NCBI GenBank assembly: GCA_022844165.1
Contig: JALHMH010000005.1
Location: 114,339-178,338, forward strand
DNA length: 64,000 bases
Source: Lysobacterales bacterium
GTDB lineage: Bacteria; Pseudomonadota; Gammaproteobacteria; Xanthomonadales; SZUA-5
Reading direction: 5' to 3'
Shown here in pieces: positions 28,343 to 37,867 of the stretch; the first letter of the stretch is position 1; the number at the start of each line of letters is the position of its first letter. The position numbers and the translations under genes were made by a program. The notes under the pieces were generated by a model. That model searched no databases. It saw nothing but the letters and a program-made list of their open reading frames with translations, and had not been told where the DNA came from.

Positions 28343-29279
28343 TTGCCGACTTGTCATTCACGGCGGTGCCGGTGTCATCGATCGAGCTTCGCTGAGCGCG
28401 AACCGTGAGGCGCAATTCCGACAGGCGCTGCAGGACATCGCCGCTGCTGCGTTCGAGCGACTGACATCGGGCGCCAGCGCGCTGGAGGTGGTCGAGTCCG
28501 CAGTGATGGCGCTGGAGGACTTTCCGCTGTTCAATGCGGGCCATGGCGCGGTACTGAATGCCGACGGCATCGCCGAACTCGACGCTTCGATCATGGACGG
28601 CGCAACACGCAGCGCCGGTGCGGTCGCCGCCGTTCGTACATCGCGCAATCCAGTCCAGCTGGCGCGCGCGGTGATGGCCCAAACCGAACATGTGTTGTTG
28701 GCAGGCGAAGGCGGCGACCGGCTCGCCGCCGAGCTTGGTTTGCCGCAAGTGGAGGGCGCCTACTTCGTCACCAAGGAACGCGCGCATCAGCAAGCGCTTG
28801 CCGCACGCCTTGGCAAAGTGACGCTCGACCATGACTCGGCTTACAACGGTCCGGCGCCCAACGACAAGAGTGGCACCGTCGGCGCCGTTGCTCGTGATAT
28901 GTGTGGCCATCTGGCCGCTGCCACTTCCACGGGCGGCATGACCAACAAACGCGCTGGTCGCTGTGGCGACACGCCGATCATCGGCGCTGGCACCTGGGCC
29001 GATGATGACAGCTGCGCAGTCTCGGCGACCGGCCACGGCGAGTATTTTATGCGCACGGTTCTCGCTTACGATGTGCACGCTCGCTTGCGCTACGGCGGTC
29101 AGTCTCTGATCGATGCGGGCAACGCCGCGCTGGCCAGCGTCGCGGCTCTGGGCGGTACGGGCGGCCTGATCGCAGTGGATCGATATGGCGAAATCGCAAT
29201 GCCATTCAATAGCGAAGGCATGTATCGCGCCTGGGTCGGCGCCGACGGTTTGGTGAACGTTGCGATCTACACAAATTGA
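28335..29279 (+). CDS. Isoaspartyl peptidase / plant-type L-asparaginase (Ntn hydrolase)
   Basis: The 314-residue protein is a complete plant-type asparaginase. The autocleavage site and N-terminal nucleophile T181 lie in NDKSGTVGAVARD, and LVIHGGAGVI, FNAGHGAVLN and TGHGEYFMR match family blocks. After self-cleavage the alpha/beta heterotetramer removes isoaspartyl residues or hydrolyses asparagine. There is no signal peptide, so it is probably cytoplasmic. It overlaps pmbA upstream and converges on folC with a 13-bp overlap of 3' ends. Confidence 0.94.
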   Translation: MTDCRLVIHGGAGVIDRASLSANREAQFRQALQDIAAAAFERLTSGASALEVVESAVMALEDFPLFNAGHGAVLNADGIAELDASIMDGATRSAGAVAAVRTSRNPVQLARAVMAQTEHVLLAGEGGDRLAAELGLPQVEGAYFVTKERAHQQALAARLGKVTLDHDSAYNGPAPNDKSGTVGAVARDMCGHLAAATSTGGMTNKRAGRCGDTPIIGAGTWADDDSCAVSATGHGEYFMRTVLAYDVHARLRYGGQSLIDAGNAALASVAALGGTGGLIAVDRYGEIAMPFNSEGMYRAWVGADGLVNVAIYTN

Positions 29280-30544
29280 GCGACCGTGTGAAAGGATCCG
29301 AACACAACCACACGCCCTGCAGCGCCGGCGATTTCATCGGCGCTTTGTAACGCATGTTCAGGATTGACGGCTGATTCGGCAGTGATTGACAAGGCCCGCA
29401 GTCGCGACGCCAATTCTTCGGGACTCACAGCGCGCGGATTCGGACGAAGATCAACCGTTATCCACTGGGCAAACGCACCGCGCAGCGGCTCAACAATACC
29501 GACCAGGTCTTTATCCCCAAGCGCAGCAAAAACCGCCACAGATCTGGCTGGCGGCAACGTCGCCAGCCACGCCGCCAGGGTACGCGCTGACTCGGGGTTG
29601 TGCGCCACATCCGCCCAGGTCTCGGTGGTTCGGTTCAAGCGCTGCAGGCGACCTGGCAACTCAACGCCGCGCAGTCCATCGGTGACGTGCTTTTGCGAAA
29701 CAGGCAAACGATCGGCAAGCAGTCTTGTTGTCATCACCGCGCAACTCGCGTTACGGAGTTGGCAGGGCGCAATCAGCGCAGGAAGCGGCAGTGTCCAATT
29801 GAAATCGTGACCACCGCAGTCGATCGACGGCCCTTCGCCTGAGAATTGGAATTGCCACTCTCGCGCATCAATTCGAGCGGCTGTGAACTCGGAGCCGTAT
29901 CGATAGACAACCGCACCGATTTGTCCGGCCACCTGCAATACCGATGATGGCAGGCTCGGTTCTCCGATCACCGCAGGCCGCCCGATCCGAAAAATATGTG
30001 CCTTCTCCCAACCGATTTTTTCGCGTGTATCGCCCAGATAATCTTGATGATCCAGATCGACGCTGGTCAGAATGGAGACGTCGCCGTCGATCAGATTGAC
30101 CGCATCGAGACGACCGCCGAGACCGATTTCGAGAATCGCGACATCAAGGCGCGCGTTTTCCAGATGGACAAAAGCTGCCAGGGTGCCGAACTCGAAATAG
30201 GTCAAAGAGACCGCACCGCGCGCTCTTTCGACGCGCTCAAATGCCTCGCACAGCGCAGCATCGGCGATATCGTCGCCGTCCACGCGGATGCGCTCGTTGT
30301 ATCGGCGTAAATGGGGCGACGTATAACAGCCGACGCGGTAGCCGCCATTGCGGTACATCGCGGCCAACATGGCGACCGTCGAGCCCTTGCCATTGGTCCC
30401 GCCGACGACCACACATATGGGCGCAGGGCGTGGCCGGCCAAGTGTGTCCCAAACCGATCTCACACGATCCAGGCCAAGATCGATGGTCTTCGAATGGCGC
30501 GATTCGAGCGACGTCAACCAGGCATCAACCGTCAACTGCAACAC
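29267..30544 (-). CDS. folC: Bifunctional folylpolyglutamate/dihydrofolate synthase
   Basis: The 425-residue protein has the P-loop GGTNGKGST, YTSPHLRRYNERIRVDG, IGLGGRLDAVN and LDHQDYLGDTREKIGWEKAHIF, all typical of FolC. It adds glutamate to dihydropteroate and folates. The start is chosen as GTG at 30544, with GGGAGG upstream; a TTG at 30604 would add 20 residues not seen in the family. In many gammaproteobacteria folC precedes dedD-cvpA-purF; here that cluster is separate at 45.4 kb, so folC has been relocated. Confidence 0.94.
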   Translation of the reverse strand: MLQLTVDAWLTSLESRHSKTIDLGLDRVRSVWDTLGRPRPAPICVVVGGTNGKGSTVAMLAAMYRNGGYRVGCYTSPHLRRYNERIRVDGDDIADAALCEAFERVERARGAVSLTYFEFGTLAAFVHLENARLDVAILEIGLGGRLDAVNLIDGDVSILTSVDLDHQDYLGDTREKIGWEKAHIFRIGRPAVIGEPSLPSSVLQVAGQIGAVVYRYGSEFTAARIDAREWQFQFSGEGPSIDCGGHDFNWTLPLPALIAPCQLRNASCAVMTTRLLADRLPVSQKHVTDGLRGVELPGRLQRLNRTTETWADVAHNPESARTLAAWLATLPPARSVAVFAALGDKDLVGIVEPLRGAFAQWITVDLRPNPRAVSPEELASRLRALSITAESAVNPEHALQSADEIAGAAGRVVVFGSFHTVAQFV

Positions 30545-30629
30545 TTCGCGCGCGCCTCCCAGGCGTGATTCAGGCTCGGATTTTACGGTACGATGCCAAG
30601 GCAATCGTTCGGCGTTGGAGCATCAGGTG

Positions 30630-31204
30630 ATGGGAACCGCTCAACCTGCGCCACGAATGTCTGTTGAGGAGTACCTGACTCGCGAAGCTCAGAGCGATGT
30701 GCGTCACGAGTATGCCGCCGGACCGGTCTTTGCGATGACCGGCGGTAGCCGTGCGCATAACCTGATTTCGGGCAACTTCTACGCATTGAGTCGAAAAAAG
30801 GCCAGCGAATCTGGTTGCGATGCCTTCATCAGCGATATGCGCGACGCACGGGTGAGGTGCTGTACTACCCGGATGTCGTAGTCGGCTGCGAAAGCGCCGA
30901 TGATCACAAATTTTATTTGACCCAGCCCCGCCTGATCGCGGAAGTGCTCAGCGAGTCTACGGAACGTATCGATCGGGGCGAAAAGCTCTACAACTATCGC
31001 CAGATCACAACGCTCAAGAACTATCTGCTGATCGCTCAAGACCGTATTCATATCGATCTTTATCGCCGTCGCGGCGAATCATGGCTGCACGAGAGCTACG
31101 TGCGTGCCAAAGACGTGATCGACCTCGATTGTCCAGCATTGGCGGTGCGGGTCAGCGAAATTTATGATCGTGTGCCTGGCATTGATCTCGAATCGGGTGA
31201 TTGA
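30630..31204 (+). pseudogene. Uma2 family endonuclease, frameshifted
   Basis: Two overlapping reading frames together make a DUF820/Uma2 protein. The first part reads from ATG 30630 through MSVEEYLTREAQSDVRHEYAAGPVFAMTGGSRAHNLI and SDMR, then loses frame. The second frame continues at about 30845 with TGEVLYYPDVVVGC, then LIAEVLSESTERIDRGEKLYNYRQI and YLLIAQDRIHIDLYRR, the usual Uma2 end. A single missing base near 30843-30848 explains the break. Uma2 proteins are restriction-endonuclease-like, and often occur as many paralogues in a genome. It could be a decayed gene or an assembly error. Confidence 0.8.
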
Positions 31205-31220
31205 ATTCGACAAAAGTTGG

Positions 31221-31249
31221 TTTGTCGTCGCTGGTACTTGGTCCATAAT
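31221..31249 (+). promoter_or_regulatory. Possible acnA promoter
   Basis: TTTGTC and CATAAT are separated by 17 bp, 89 bp before the acnA ATG. Matches to the sigma-70 consensus are modest, so this is only a candidate. Confidence 0.25.
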
Positions 31250-31337
31250 CGCAACACGCACGCATTCGTTGCGCCGCCGAGGCGATTGACGCGCTGCGGC
31301 ATCCAGTTTGACCATCGCAGCCCCTCTCGGAGACCTT

Positions 31338-34046
31338 ATGAGCAACAGCTTCGGCACGCGCGACACCTTCAAATCGAGCGGCAAGACGTATCACTATCAT
31401 CGTCTGACGGCCCTGGCGCCGCGCTACAACCTTGCGCGCTTGCCGTTTTCGCTGAAAATTCTGCTCGAAAATTTGCTGCGCTTCGAGGACGGTGAAAACG
31501 TCACGCCAACCCATATCGAAGCCCTGCTCAACTGGGATCCAAAGACGCCCTCGACGCAGGAAATCCCGTTCATGCCGGCGCGCGTTGTGATGCAGGACTT
31601 CACCGGTGTGCCCTGTGTGGTCGACCTGGCGGCAATGCGCGATGCGATGCGGGCGTTGGGCGGCGATCCGCGCAAGATCAATCCGCTGATTCCCGCTGAG
31701 CTGGTCATCGATCACTCCGTGCAAGTCGATCGGTTCGGCAGTCACGATGCGGTCGATCTGAATGCGCGAATCGAATTCGAACGCAATAAGGAACGCTATG
31801 CGTTTCTGCGCTGGGGCCAGACCGCGTTCGATAACTTCAAGGTGGTACCGCCGCGCACCGGTATCGTGCACCAGGTCAACCTGGAGTTCCTGGCGCGAGT
31901 TGTGTTCGCCACGGACGGCGCGGATGCATGGGCTTACCCCGATACCGTTGTCGGTACCGACTCCCACACCACGATGATCAATGGCATCGGCGTACTTGGC
32001 TGGGGTGTCGGCGGCATTGAGGCCGAAGCGGCCATGCTGGGACAACCTTCGACGATGCTGATCCCTGAGGTCATCGGCTTCAGGCTCTCCGGCAAACTGC
32101 CGGAAGGTGCGACCGCCACGGATCTGGTGCTCACGGTCACGCAGATGTTGCGCAAGCGCGGCGTTGTCGAGAAATTCGTCGAATTCTTTGGCGAGGGCCT
32201 GAATAGTCTGCCGCTGGCGGATCGTGCCACCATCGCCAATATGGCGCCGGAATACGGCGCAACCTGCGGCATCTTCCCGATCGACGCTGAGGCGCTGAGT
32301 TATTTGCGATTGTCGGGGCGGTCCGATGAACAAATTGCGCTGGTGGAGAGCTATGCGAAGTTGAATGGTTTGTTCCGCGAACCTGGCGCACCGGAGGCCG
32401 AATACACCGACGTGCTGCACCTCGATCTGGCAGACGTTAAACCCAGCCTTGCCGGGCCCAAGCGCCCGCAGGATCGCGTGTTGCTATCGGATATGAAGTC
32501 CGAGTACCACAAAAACCACGAATCGATGGCACAAGCGCGCGCGGCAAAGCCCAGGAGCGCATCGCCGGGCCATGCCACCGTCAAAACCGAGAACCGCGAA
32601 TATGCGCTGACCGACGGCGCCGTCGTTATCGCCGCGATTACGTCTTGCACCAATACCTCGAACCCGTCGGTCATGCTGGGGGCCGGATTGTTGGCCCGCA
32701 ATGCAGTCGCCAAGGGCTTGAAGACCAAACCTTGGGTCAAAACATCGCTGGCGCCGGGCTCTCAGGTGGCCACCGATTATTTCCGGAAGGCCGGGTTGCT
32801 GGATGACATGGAAGCGCTGGGTTTTCACGTTGTGGGTTATGGATGTACTACGTGCATCGGCAACTCCGGACCGCTGCCTGCCGAGGTCAGCAAGGGCATC
32901 AGCGACGGCGATTTGATTGTCGCCTCGGTACTGTCGGGCAACCGCAACTTTGAAGGTCGCGTGCATGCCGAAGTGCGCATGAACTACCTTGCCTCGCCGC
33001 CATTGGTTGTCGCCTACGCACTCGCCGGGCGCGTCGACATTGATCTGACCAGCGAACCGCTCGGTACCGGCAGCGACGGCCAGCCGGTTTACCTGAAGGA
33101 CATCTGGCCGTCCAATCATGAGATCGCCGATACGGTGCGAAGCGCAGTAACGCCTGAAGGATTCAAGGCTGGTTACGCCAATGTCTTCACCGGGGACGCG
33201 CGCTGGCAATCCGTGCAAGCGCCCTTGGGCGACCTTTACGCCTGGGACGATGCTTCGACCTATGTGCAAAACCCGCCTTACTTCGTTGGCATGAGCATGG
33301 CGTTGCGTCAGATTAGCGACGTCCAGGGCGCGCGCGCGCTGGCCCTGCTCGGCGATTCGATCACGACCGATCACATCTCGCCGGCAGGAGATTTCAAGCC
33401 CACGACGCCGGCCGGAAAGTACTTGACGGATCGTGGCGTGCAATACGCGGATTTCAATTCCTACGGTTCGCGCCGTGGCAATCATGAAATCATGATGCGG
33501 GGCACGTTTGCCAACATCCGATTGAAGAACCAGCTTGCGCCTGGGACCGAAGGTGGTTACACGACGTTTTTCCCAACGGGCGAAGTCACGTCGATCTACG
33601 ATGCATCGATGCAATTTCAGGCCGCAGGCACGCCATTGATCGTCATCGCTGGTAAGGAATACGGCACCGGCTCATCGCGCGACTGGGCAGCCAAAGGCAC
33701 GATGCTTCTGGGCGTCAAGATCGTCATCGCCGAGAGTTTCGAACGCATCCATCGCTCAAACTTGTGTGGAATGGGCGTGCTGCCCTGCAAGTTCCTGGAT
33801 GGCGAAAACGCGGGGTCATTGGGCCTTACGGGCCGGGAGACCTTTAGCTTTAGCGGCATCGGCGACGGCACTGGAAAGCGCCTTCTAGTCACTGCCGTGG
33901 CCGAAGACGGCAGCACTAAACAGTTCGAAGTTCGCGTGTTGCTCGACACACCGAAGGAAGTCGAATACTACCGCCACGGCGGCATATTGCCGTACGTATT
34001 GCGCCAGTTGGCCGGCACATCGACGGCGGACGCAAAAGCGGCCTGA
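31338..34046 (+). CDS. acnA: Aconitate hydratase A
   Basis: The 902-residue enzyme isomerises citrate and isocitrate in the TCA cycle. The 4Fe-4S ligands are C437 (TSCTNTSNP), C503 and C506 ([13 protein letters not shown]), the positions expected for AcnA/IRP-type aconitase. Domain 4 includes [16 protein letters not shown] and the active-site region [19 protein letters not shown]. The ATG at 31338 has GGAG ten bases upstream. It stands alone; a hairpin with a T-rich tail follows it. Confidence 0.97.
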   Translation: MSNSFGTRDTFKSSGKTYHYHRLTALAPRYNLARLPFSLKILLENLLRFEDGENVTPTHIEALLNWDPKTPSTQEIPFMPARVVMQDFTGVPCVVDLAAMRDAMRALGGDPRKINPLIPAELVIDHSVQVDRFGSHDAVDLNARIEFERNKERYAFLRWGQTAFDNFKVVPPRTGIVHQVNLEFLARVVFATDGADAWAYPDTVVGTDSHTTMINGIGVLGWGVGGIEAEAAMLGQPSTMLIPEVIGFRLSGKLPEGATATDLVLTVTQMLRKRGVVEKFVEFFGEGLNSLPLADRATIANMAPEYGATCGIFPIDAEALSYLRLSGRSDEQIALVESYAKLNGLFREPGAPEAEYTDVLHLDLADVKPSLAGPKRPQDRVLLSDMKSEYHKNHESMAQARAAKPRSASPGHATVKTENREYALTDGAVVIAAITSCTNTSNPSVMLGAGLLARNAVAKGLKTKPWVKTSLAPGSQVATDYFRKAGLLDDMEALGFHVVGYGCTTCIGNSGPLPAEVSKGISDGDLIVASVLSGNRNFEGRVHAEVRMNYLASPPLVVAYALAGRVDIDLTSEPLGTGSDGQPVYLKDIWPSNHEIADTVRSAVTPEGFKAGYANVFTGDARWQSVQAPLGDLYAWDDASTYVQNPPYFVGMSMALRQISDVQGARALALLGDSITTDHISPAGDFKPTTPAGKYLTDRGVQYADFNSYGSRRGNHEIMMRGTFANIRLKNQLAPGTEGGYTTFFPTGEVTSIYDASMQFQAAGTPLIVIAGKEYGTGSSRDWAAKGTMLLGVKIVIAESFERIHRSNLCGMGVLPCKFLDGENAGSLGLTGRETFSFSGIGDGTGKRLLVTAVAEDGSTKQFEVRVLLDTPKEVEYYRHGGILPYVLRQLAGTSTADAKAA

Positions 34047-34072
34047 GGATTCTAGTACCGGGGATTCCCTGA

Positions 34073-34100
34073 ACGCGCTGGCCCAGCCAGCGTGTTCTTC
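34073..34100 (+). terminator. Possible terminator after acnA
   Basis: ACGCGCTGG (34073-34081) pairs with CCAGCGTGT (34087-34095), with one G-U pair and a 5-nt loop, followed by TCTTC. The stem is strong but the U tract is short. Confidence 0.45.
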
Positions 34101-34165
34101 TGCGGACCGCATGGTACTCCCTCGAGGATTCGCAGCCTGGCAGCCTGAGGGATCGTCCGACACTT

Positions 34166-35272
34166 ATGTCAACAGCCAAAAAGATGTCTCCCGGTGCGCT
34201 CCGCGATCCGCAACAGCGCTATGTGCGACATTCCATGCTGCTGTTATTCGCGCTCTCCATCTTGGCTACGACGACTGCTGCCATCTTGCACGCTTTTGAG
34301 CCCAACGCGACGATAGTCAACCGAGTTGTGCCGGCGCTGATGGCCGTCACTCTTTCAGTTGTCATGCTGCGCTATTGGCTTGAACCTTCGAGCCTTCAGT
34401 CCAGCGTCTGGCTGGGCTGGTCGATTGCCGTCGCGGGGCTTGCAGCGCCAGCGTGGGGAGCCCTATGGACTGCGCTCACGAGTACACAACGCCTGATCGA
34501 AATCCTGCCGCCCATTACAGCGGGGTTGCTGCCGTTGCTTCTGGTGCCGGTGGTTATCGCGAGGCCACGACACGCCTGGTGGGCGACAGCGTGTGCGTGG
34601 CTGGCTATCGCGGCACCGGTGCTGTTCTACCTGGCATCGCATCCGGAACAACTATGGACACCGCGCGGGCTTGATCTCGCCATCGCATTCGGGCCAATCA
34701 GCATGTTTGTCCCGTTCCTGATACCGTTGCTGCGTGGTATCGAGCGACGCATCGAAGTTCTCCAGGAAGACGGCGAGCGGCTGCAGGCGCTTGCGGATCG
34801 CGATGCGTTACTTGGTATCTACAACCGACGTGCCGGCGAGCGTTTTCTGGCAACTTTGCTGGCCAACCGACCGACCGCACATACCGGCATTTTGGTCTTG
34901 TTCGATATCGACCATTTCAAATCGATCAACGACCGATTTGGCCATCCGGCGGGCGATCACGTGCTCGTAGAGTGCGCTCGCCGATGCGCGCTGTTACTCG
35001 ATTCGGAGGACGTTCTGGCACGTTGGGGTGGCGAAGAATTTCTGGTTATTTCGCCAACGGGTCAAAGGTCCGGCGCACTCATCGCCGAACGGCTTTGTAC
35101 GGCACTTCGCGCCAGCCCGATTCACCCTGTGGGTATCGTCACCGCTTCGTTCGGCGTCACCTGCCTGGGCCCGAACGACACGCCAGGTCAGGCGCTGCAA
35201 CGCGCAGACAATGCGCTCTACCAAGCTAAGGCAGGAGGCCGGGACCGCGTCGTCGTCGCCCCGGTTGACTAA
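34166..35272 (+). CDS. Membrane diguanylate cyclase (GGDEF protein)
   Basis: The 368-residue protein has five or six membrane helices (about 22-190) and a C-terminal GGDEF domain (about 205-365). The active-site loop is RWGGEEF (residues 286-292), and FDIDHFKSINDRFGHPAGD is the nucleotide/metal-binding region, so it should synthesise c-di-GMP. The inhibitory RxxD site expected just before the loop reads DSED (279-282), so the Arg is missing and product inhibition may be weak. The membrane part resembles a six-helix sensor of unknown ligand. It is followed by a terminator. A PilZ gene near the left edge is a possible receiver in the same pathway. Confidence 0.92.
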   Translation: MSTAKKMSPGALRDPQQRYVRHSMLLLFALSILATTTAAILHAFEPNATIVNRVVPALMAVTLSVVMLRYWLEPSSLQSSVWLGWSIAVAGLAAPAWGALWTALTSTQRLIEILPPITAGLLPLLLVPVVIARPRHAWWATACAWLAIAAPVLFYLASHPEQLWTPRGLDLAIAFGPISMFVPFLIPLLRGIERRIEVLQEDGERLQALADRDALLGIYNRRAGERFLATLLANRPTAHTGILVLFDIDHFKSINDRFGHPAGDHVLVECARRCALLLDSEDVLARWGGEEFLVISPTGQRSGALIAERLCTALRASPIHPVGIVTASFGVTCLGPNDTPGQALQRADNALYQAKAGGRDRVVVAPVD

Positions 35273-35282
35273 CCGCGGAACC

Positions 35283-35308
35283 ACGGATTCAAGTGGCAAT
35301 CCGTTTTT
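35283..35308 (+). terminator. Rho-independent terminator after the diguanylate cyclase
   Basis: ACGGATT (35283-35289) pairs with AATCCGT (35298-35304) across an 8-nt loop and is followed by a T run. It separates the cyclase from the YtrA-type operon. Confidence 0.65.
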
Positions 35309-35347
35309 CTGACGCCATGACTTTCTACCTGTAGACCTATGCGAACT

Positions 35348-35371
35348 GGTGTACTAGTCTACTAACACACC
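35348..35371 (+). promoter_or_regulatory. YtrA-type operator GGTG-N16-CACC
   Basis: GGTG (35348-35351) and CACC (35368-35371) are separated by exactly 16 bp. Inside, a further dyad appears as GTGT-N2-TAGT-N2-ACTA-N2-ACAC. From memory, GGTG-N16-CACC is the operator described for YtrA-like GntR regulators in Xanthomonas. It lies 20 bp before the first gene of an operon that includes a YtrA-type regulator, so autorepression is the natural reading. Confidence 0.7.
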
Positions 35372-35391
35372 AATGCATCAGCGAGGTTGTC

Positions 35392-35682
35392 ATGAACAAA
35401 CGCGTACACCAAGGGCTGGTTCTGGTTTCGGTGATGACCTTGTGCGTAGCAAGCGCAATCCATGGAACACGCTTGGCCCGGGACCAGGCTGCAAATGCAA
35501 CGGTTGATCGCGCCGAACTTGCTCCCATGGTCACCGAACTACCCGTCGTGATAATGCCGGCCATCGTGGTCAGGCCGACTCGCGAAGAACGTATCGCCGC
35601 CTTTGCTGTTGAGAATCCGGGCAGCGAATCTGAGCTTGAAATGCCGTTCTTCTCGTTCGGCGGCACGGCCGGTCTGGAGTAA
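35392..35682 (+). CDS. Small uncharacterised exported protein, first gene of the YtrA operon
   Basis: The 96-residue protein begins with a short basic n-region and a hydrophobic stretch (about 8-24: LVLVSVMTLCVASAIHG), consistent with a signal peptide or membrane anchor. The rest is acidic and Pro/Val-rich without a recognised domain. It sits directly behind the GGTG-N16-CACC operator and ends 7 bp before the regulator gene, so it is co-regulated with the ABC transporter. A similar small first gene precedes ytrA in xanthomonads, as I recall. GAGG lies 6-9 bp before the ATG. Confidence 0.6.
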   Translation: MNKRVHQGLVLVSVMTLCVASAIHGTRLARDQAANATVDRAELAPMVTELPVVIMPAIVVRPTREERIAAFAVENPGSESELEMPFFSFGGTAGLE

Positions 35683-35689
35683 TGTGGGA

Positions 35690-36046
35690 ATGAGCGTTTC
35701 CTGGAGTGAAACCACACCGATTTATCGCCAGTTGCGCGATCGGATCGTGGCCATGATCCTTGATGGCGAACTCAAAGAAGGAGACGCCGTGCCCTCAGTA
35801 CGGCAAGTTGCAGTGGACTACCAAATCAACCCATTGACCGTGTCGAAGGCCTATCAGGAGCTGGCCGATGAAGCGCTCTTGGACAAGCGCCGCGGACTTG
35901 GGCTCTTCGTCGGCGCTGGCGCTCGCGAAAAACTGCTCGAGCTCGAGCGCGATCGATTCTTGAAAGAAGAGTGGCCGGCGCTGCGCGCAAGGCTGCTGCG
36001 TCTGGGTTTGGATCTCAACATTTTGCTGGCGGAGAATCATCAATGA
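35690..36046 (+). CDS. GntR family regulator, YtrA subfamily
   Basis: The 118-residue protein has a GntR winged helix (about 8-75; IYRQLRDRIVAMILDGELKEGDAVPSVRQVA and NPLTVSKAYQELADE), then a short helical tail (about 85-118) as in YtrA-type regulators, instead of a large effector domain. It probably binds the GGTG-N16-CACC site upstream of its operon. The ATG follows a weak GTGGGA. Its stop overlaps the start of the ATPase gene (ATGA), coupling regulator and transporter. Confidence 0.9.
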   Translation: MSVSWSETTPIYRQLRDRIVAMILDGELKEGDAVPSVRQVAVDYQINPLTVSKAYQELADEALLDKRRGLGLFVGAGAREKLLELERDRFLKEEWPALRARLLRLGLDLNILLAENHQ

Positions 36047-36897
36047 CCGCTGTAATTACCGCTCGCCAGTTGAGCAAGCGCTTTCGGCAAAAGACGGCGC
36101 TGGATAATGTCAATTTTTCGGTGCAACAAGGTCGAATCGTCGGCTTGATCGGCCCCAATGGGGCAGGCAAAACCACTGCCTTGAAGGCCATCCTCGGTCT
36201 CACACCATATGAAGGCGAGTTGGATGTGCTTGGCCACAATCCTTTTCGCGATCGATCGGCCCTGATGCAAGACGTTTCTTTCATCGCCGATGTGGCGATC
36301 CTCCCTCGTTGGATCCGGGTATCGGAAGCGATTCAATACGTAGAAGGCGTGCATCCACGATTCGTGCGATCCAAATGCGAACGCTTCCTGGCTGCGACCG
36401 AAGTCCGGCCAACGATGCGTGTGCGAGAACTCAGCAAGGGCATGATTGCGCAATTGCACCTGGCCCTGGTGATGGCCATCGATGCACGCCTGTTGATCCT
36501 CGACGAACCGACACTGGGGCTCGACATCCTTTACCGACGAAGGTTTTACGAGCAACTGTTGAACGATTTCTTCGACGAGACACGGACAATTTTGGTGACC
36601 ACGCACCAAGTCGAGGAAATCGAGCACATTTTGACGGATCTGTTGTTCATCAAGAGCGGAACAATTGCGCTTTCGACCACCATGGAAGATGTCGCACAGC
36701 GGTATTGCCAGGTTTTAGTCAGCAACGACCGTCTGGAAGCCGCCAGGTCAATGCGGCCGATCTCTGAACGCAAGCTGCTCGGCAAGACAGCGCTGTTATT
36801 CGATGGCGTTCCCCAGCACCAGGCGCGGGAGTTTGGCGAGGTGCACCAGGTAGGCGTTGCCGATTTGTTCGTCGCAGTCATGGGAGGCACAGCTTGA
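36043..36897 (+). CDS. ABC transporter ATP-binding protein (YtrB-like)
   Basis: The 284-residue protein has Walker A GPNGAGKTT (residues 37-45), Walker B LLILDEPTLGLD, and a switch His in VTTHQVEEIE. The signature motif reads LSKGM rather than LSGGQ, a variation common in exporters of this group. A C-terminal domain (about 220-284) follows the nucleotide-binding fold. It pairs with the permease downstream to form an ABC-2-type exporter; in Firmicutes and xanthomonads comparable operons respond to cell-wall antibiotics, but the substrate here is not known. ATGA overlap with the regulator gene upstream and TTGA overlap with the permease downstream. Confidence 0.92.
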   Translation: MTAVITARQLSKRFRQKTALDNVNFSVQQGRIVGLIGPNGAGKTTALKAILGLTPYEGELDVLGHNPFRDRSALMQDVSFIADVAILPRWIRVSEAIQYVEGVHPRFVRSKCERFLAATEVRPTMRVRELSKGMIAQLHLALVMAIDARLLILDEPTLGLDILYRRRFYEQLLNDFFDETRTILVTTHQVEEIEHILTDLLFIKSGTIALSTTMEDVAQRYCQVLVSNDRLEAARSMRPISERKLLGKTALLFDGVPQHQAREFGEVHQVGVADLFVAVMGGTA

Positions 36898-37856
36898 ACG
36901 CGCGTTTTCTGACTTTGCTGCAACGCGAGATCTGGGAGCATCGTGGCGGTCTGATTTACACACCGTTCATTGTCGGCGCGGTGATGTTCGGGCTGTTCCT
37001 GCTCACCGGCATCAGCACCTTCTACTGGACCGACAAGTTTGACGGTTCAACGCATATGGCCGAAGGCGCGCTCAAGTTCGCAGAGACGCAGCTGGATCCG
37101 GCACAGATGCGCCTGATCATTGAGGCTTTTTTGTGGGGGACGGCGCTGGTCTGGCAGATGGTGATGTTCATCGTTGTCTTCTTCTACTGCTTAGGCTCGC
37201 TTTACGACGACCGGCGCGATCGTTCAATTCTGTTCTGGAAGTCGATGCCGGTATCGGACATGGAGACCGTGCTGAGCAAACTTGTCATCGCTGTCGTCAT
37301 CGCACCCATCGTCATGCTGGCGGGCCTGATTGTCGGGCAAATCGTGCTGATTGTGTCCAGTGGTGCATTGGTCGCGATGCACGGTGGGAATCCCTGGAAA
37401 CTGCTTTGGTCCCACAGCAACCCACTTCTCATGTGGGCTCAGTTCGGGGCCGTCCAAGCAGTACAGGCGCTGTATTTACTGCCACTCTTCGGCTGGCTGA
37501 TGCTGGCCAGTGCATTCGCACGCGGGCGCCCATTCTTGTGGGCGACGTTACCACCGATTCTGTTGTCGATCGCCGAAAGCTGGTTGCGATTTACCACCGA
37601 CTTTACCTTCAGCAAGGTAATCTGGGAATTCATCGCTCGACGTTTTGCAGCCGGCTTCGCACCGATATCGATCAACGCAGATTTTGGCGAGACCAACATC
37701 AACGCCGGGCTATCCGGCACCAAGTACGCCGCCAATTTCGACGATGTACTGGCGCGAGTGATGAGCATCGATCTTTGGGTCGGTGTCGGTATCGGCATTC
37801 TGTTCCTGGCCGGAGCGATCTATCTGCGGCGCTATCGCGATGACGCAACCAGCTGA
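36894..37856 (+). CDS. ABC-2-type permease of the YtrA operon
   Basis: The 320-residue protein has about six membrane segments (around residues 20-41, 80-105, 125-155, 180-205, 210-228, 295-313) with a long extracytoplasmic stretch between the last two. It has no ATPase motif, so it should be the membrane half of the exporter. It starts with TTG, supported by GGAGG seven bases upstream and a TTGA overlap with the ATPase stop. The first conserved segment is REIWEHRGGLIYTPFIVGAV. Confidence 0.86.
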   Translation: MNARFLTLLQREIWEHRGGLIYTPFIVGAVMFGLFLLTGISTFYWTDKFDGSTHMAEGALKFAETQLDPAQMRLIIEAFLWGTALVWQMVMFIVVFFYCLGSLYDDRRDRSILFWKSMPVSDMETVLSKLVIAVVIAPIVMLAGLIVGQIVLIVSSGALVAMHGGNPWKLLWSHSNPLLMWAQFGAVQAVQALYLLPLFGWLMLASAFARGRPFLWATLPPILLSIAESWLRFTTDFTFSKVIWEFIARRFAAGFAPISINADFGETNINAGLSGTKYAANFDDVLARVMSIDLWVGVGIGILFLAGAIYLRRYRDDATS

Positions 37857-37867
37857 TCGTTGGGCGC

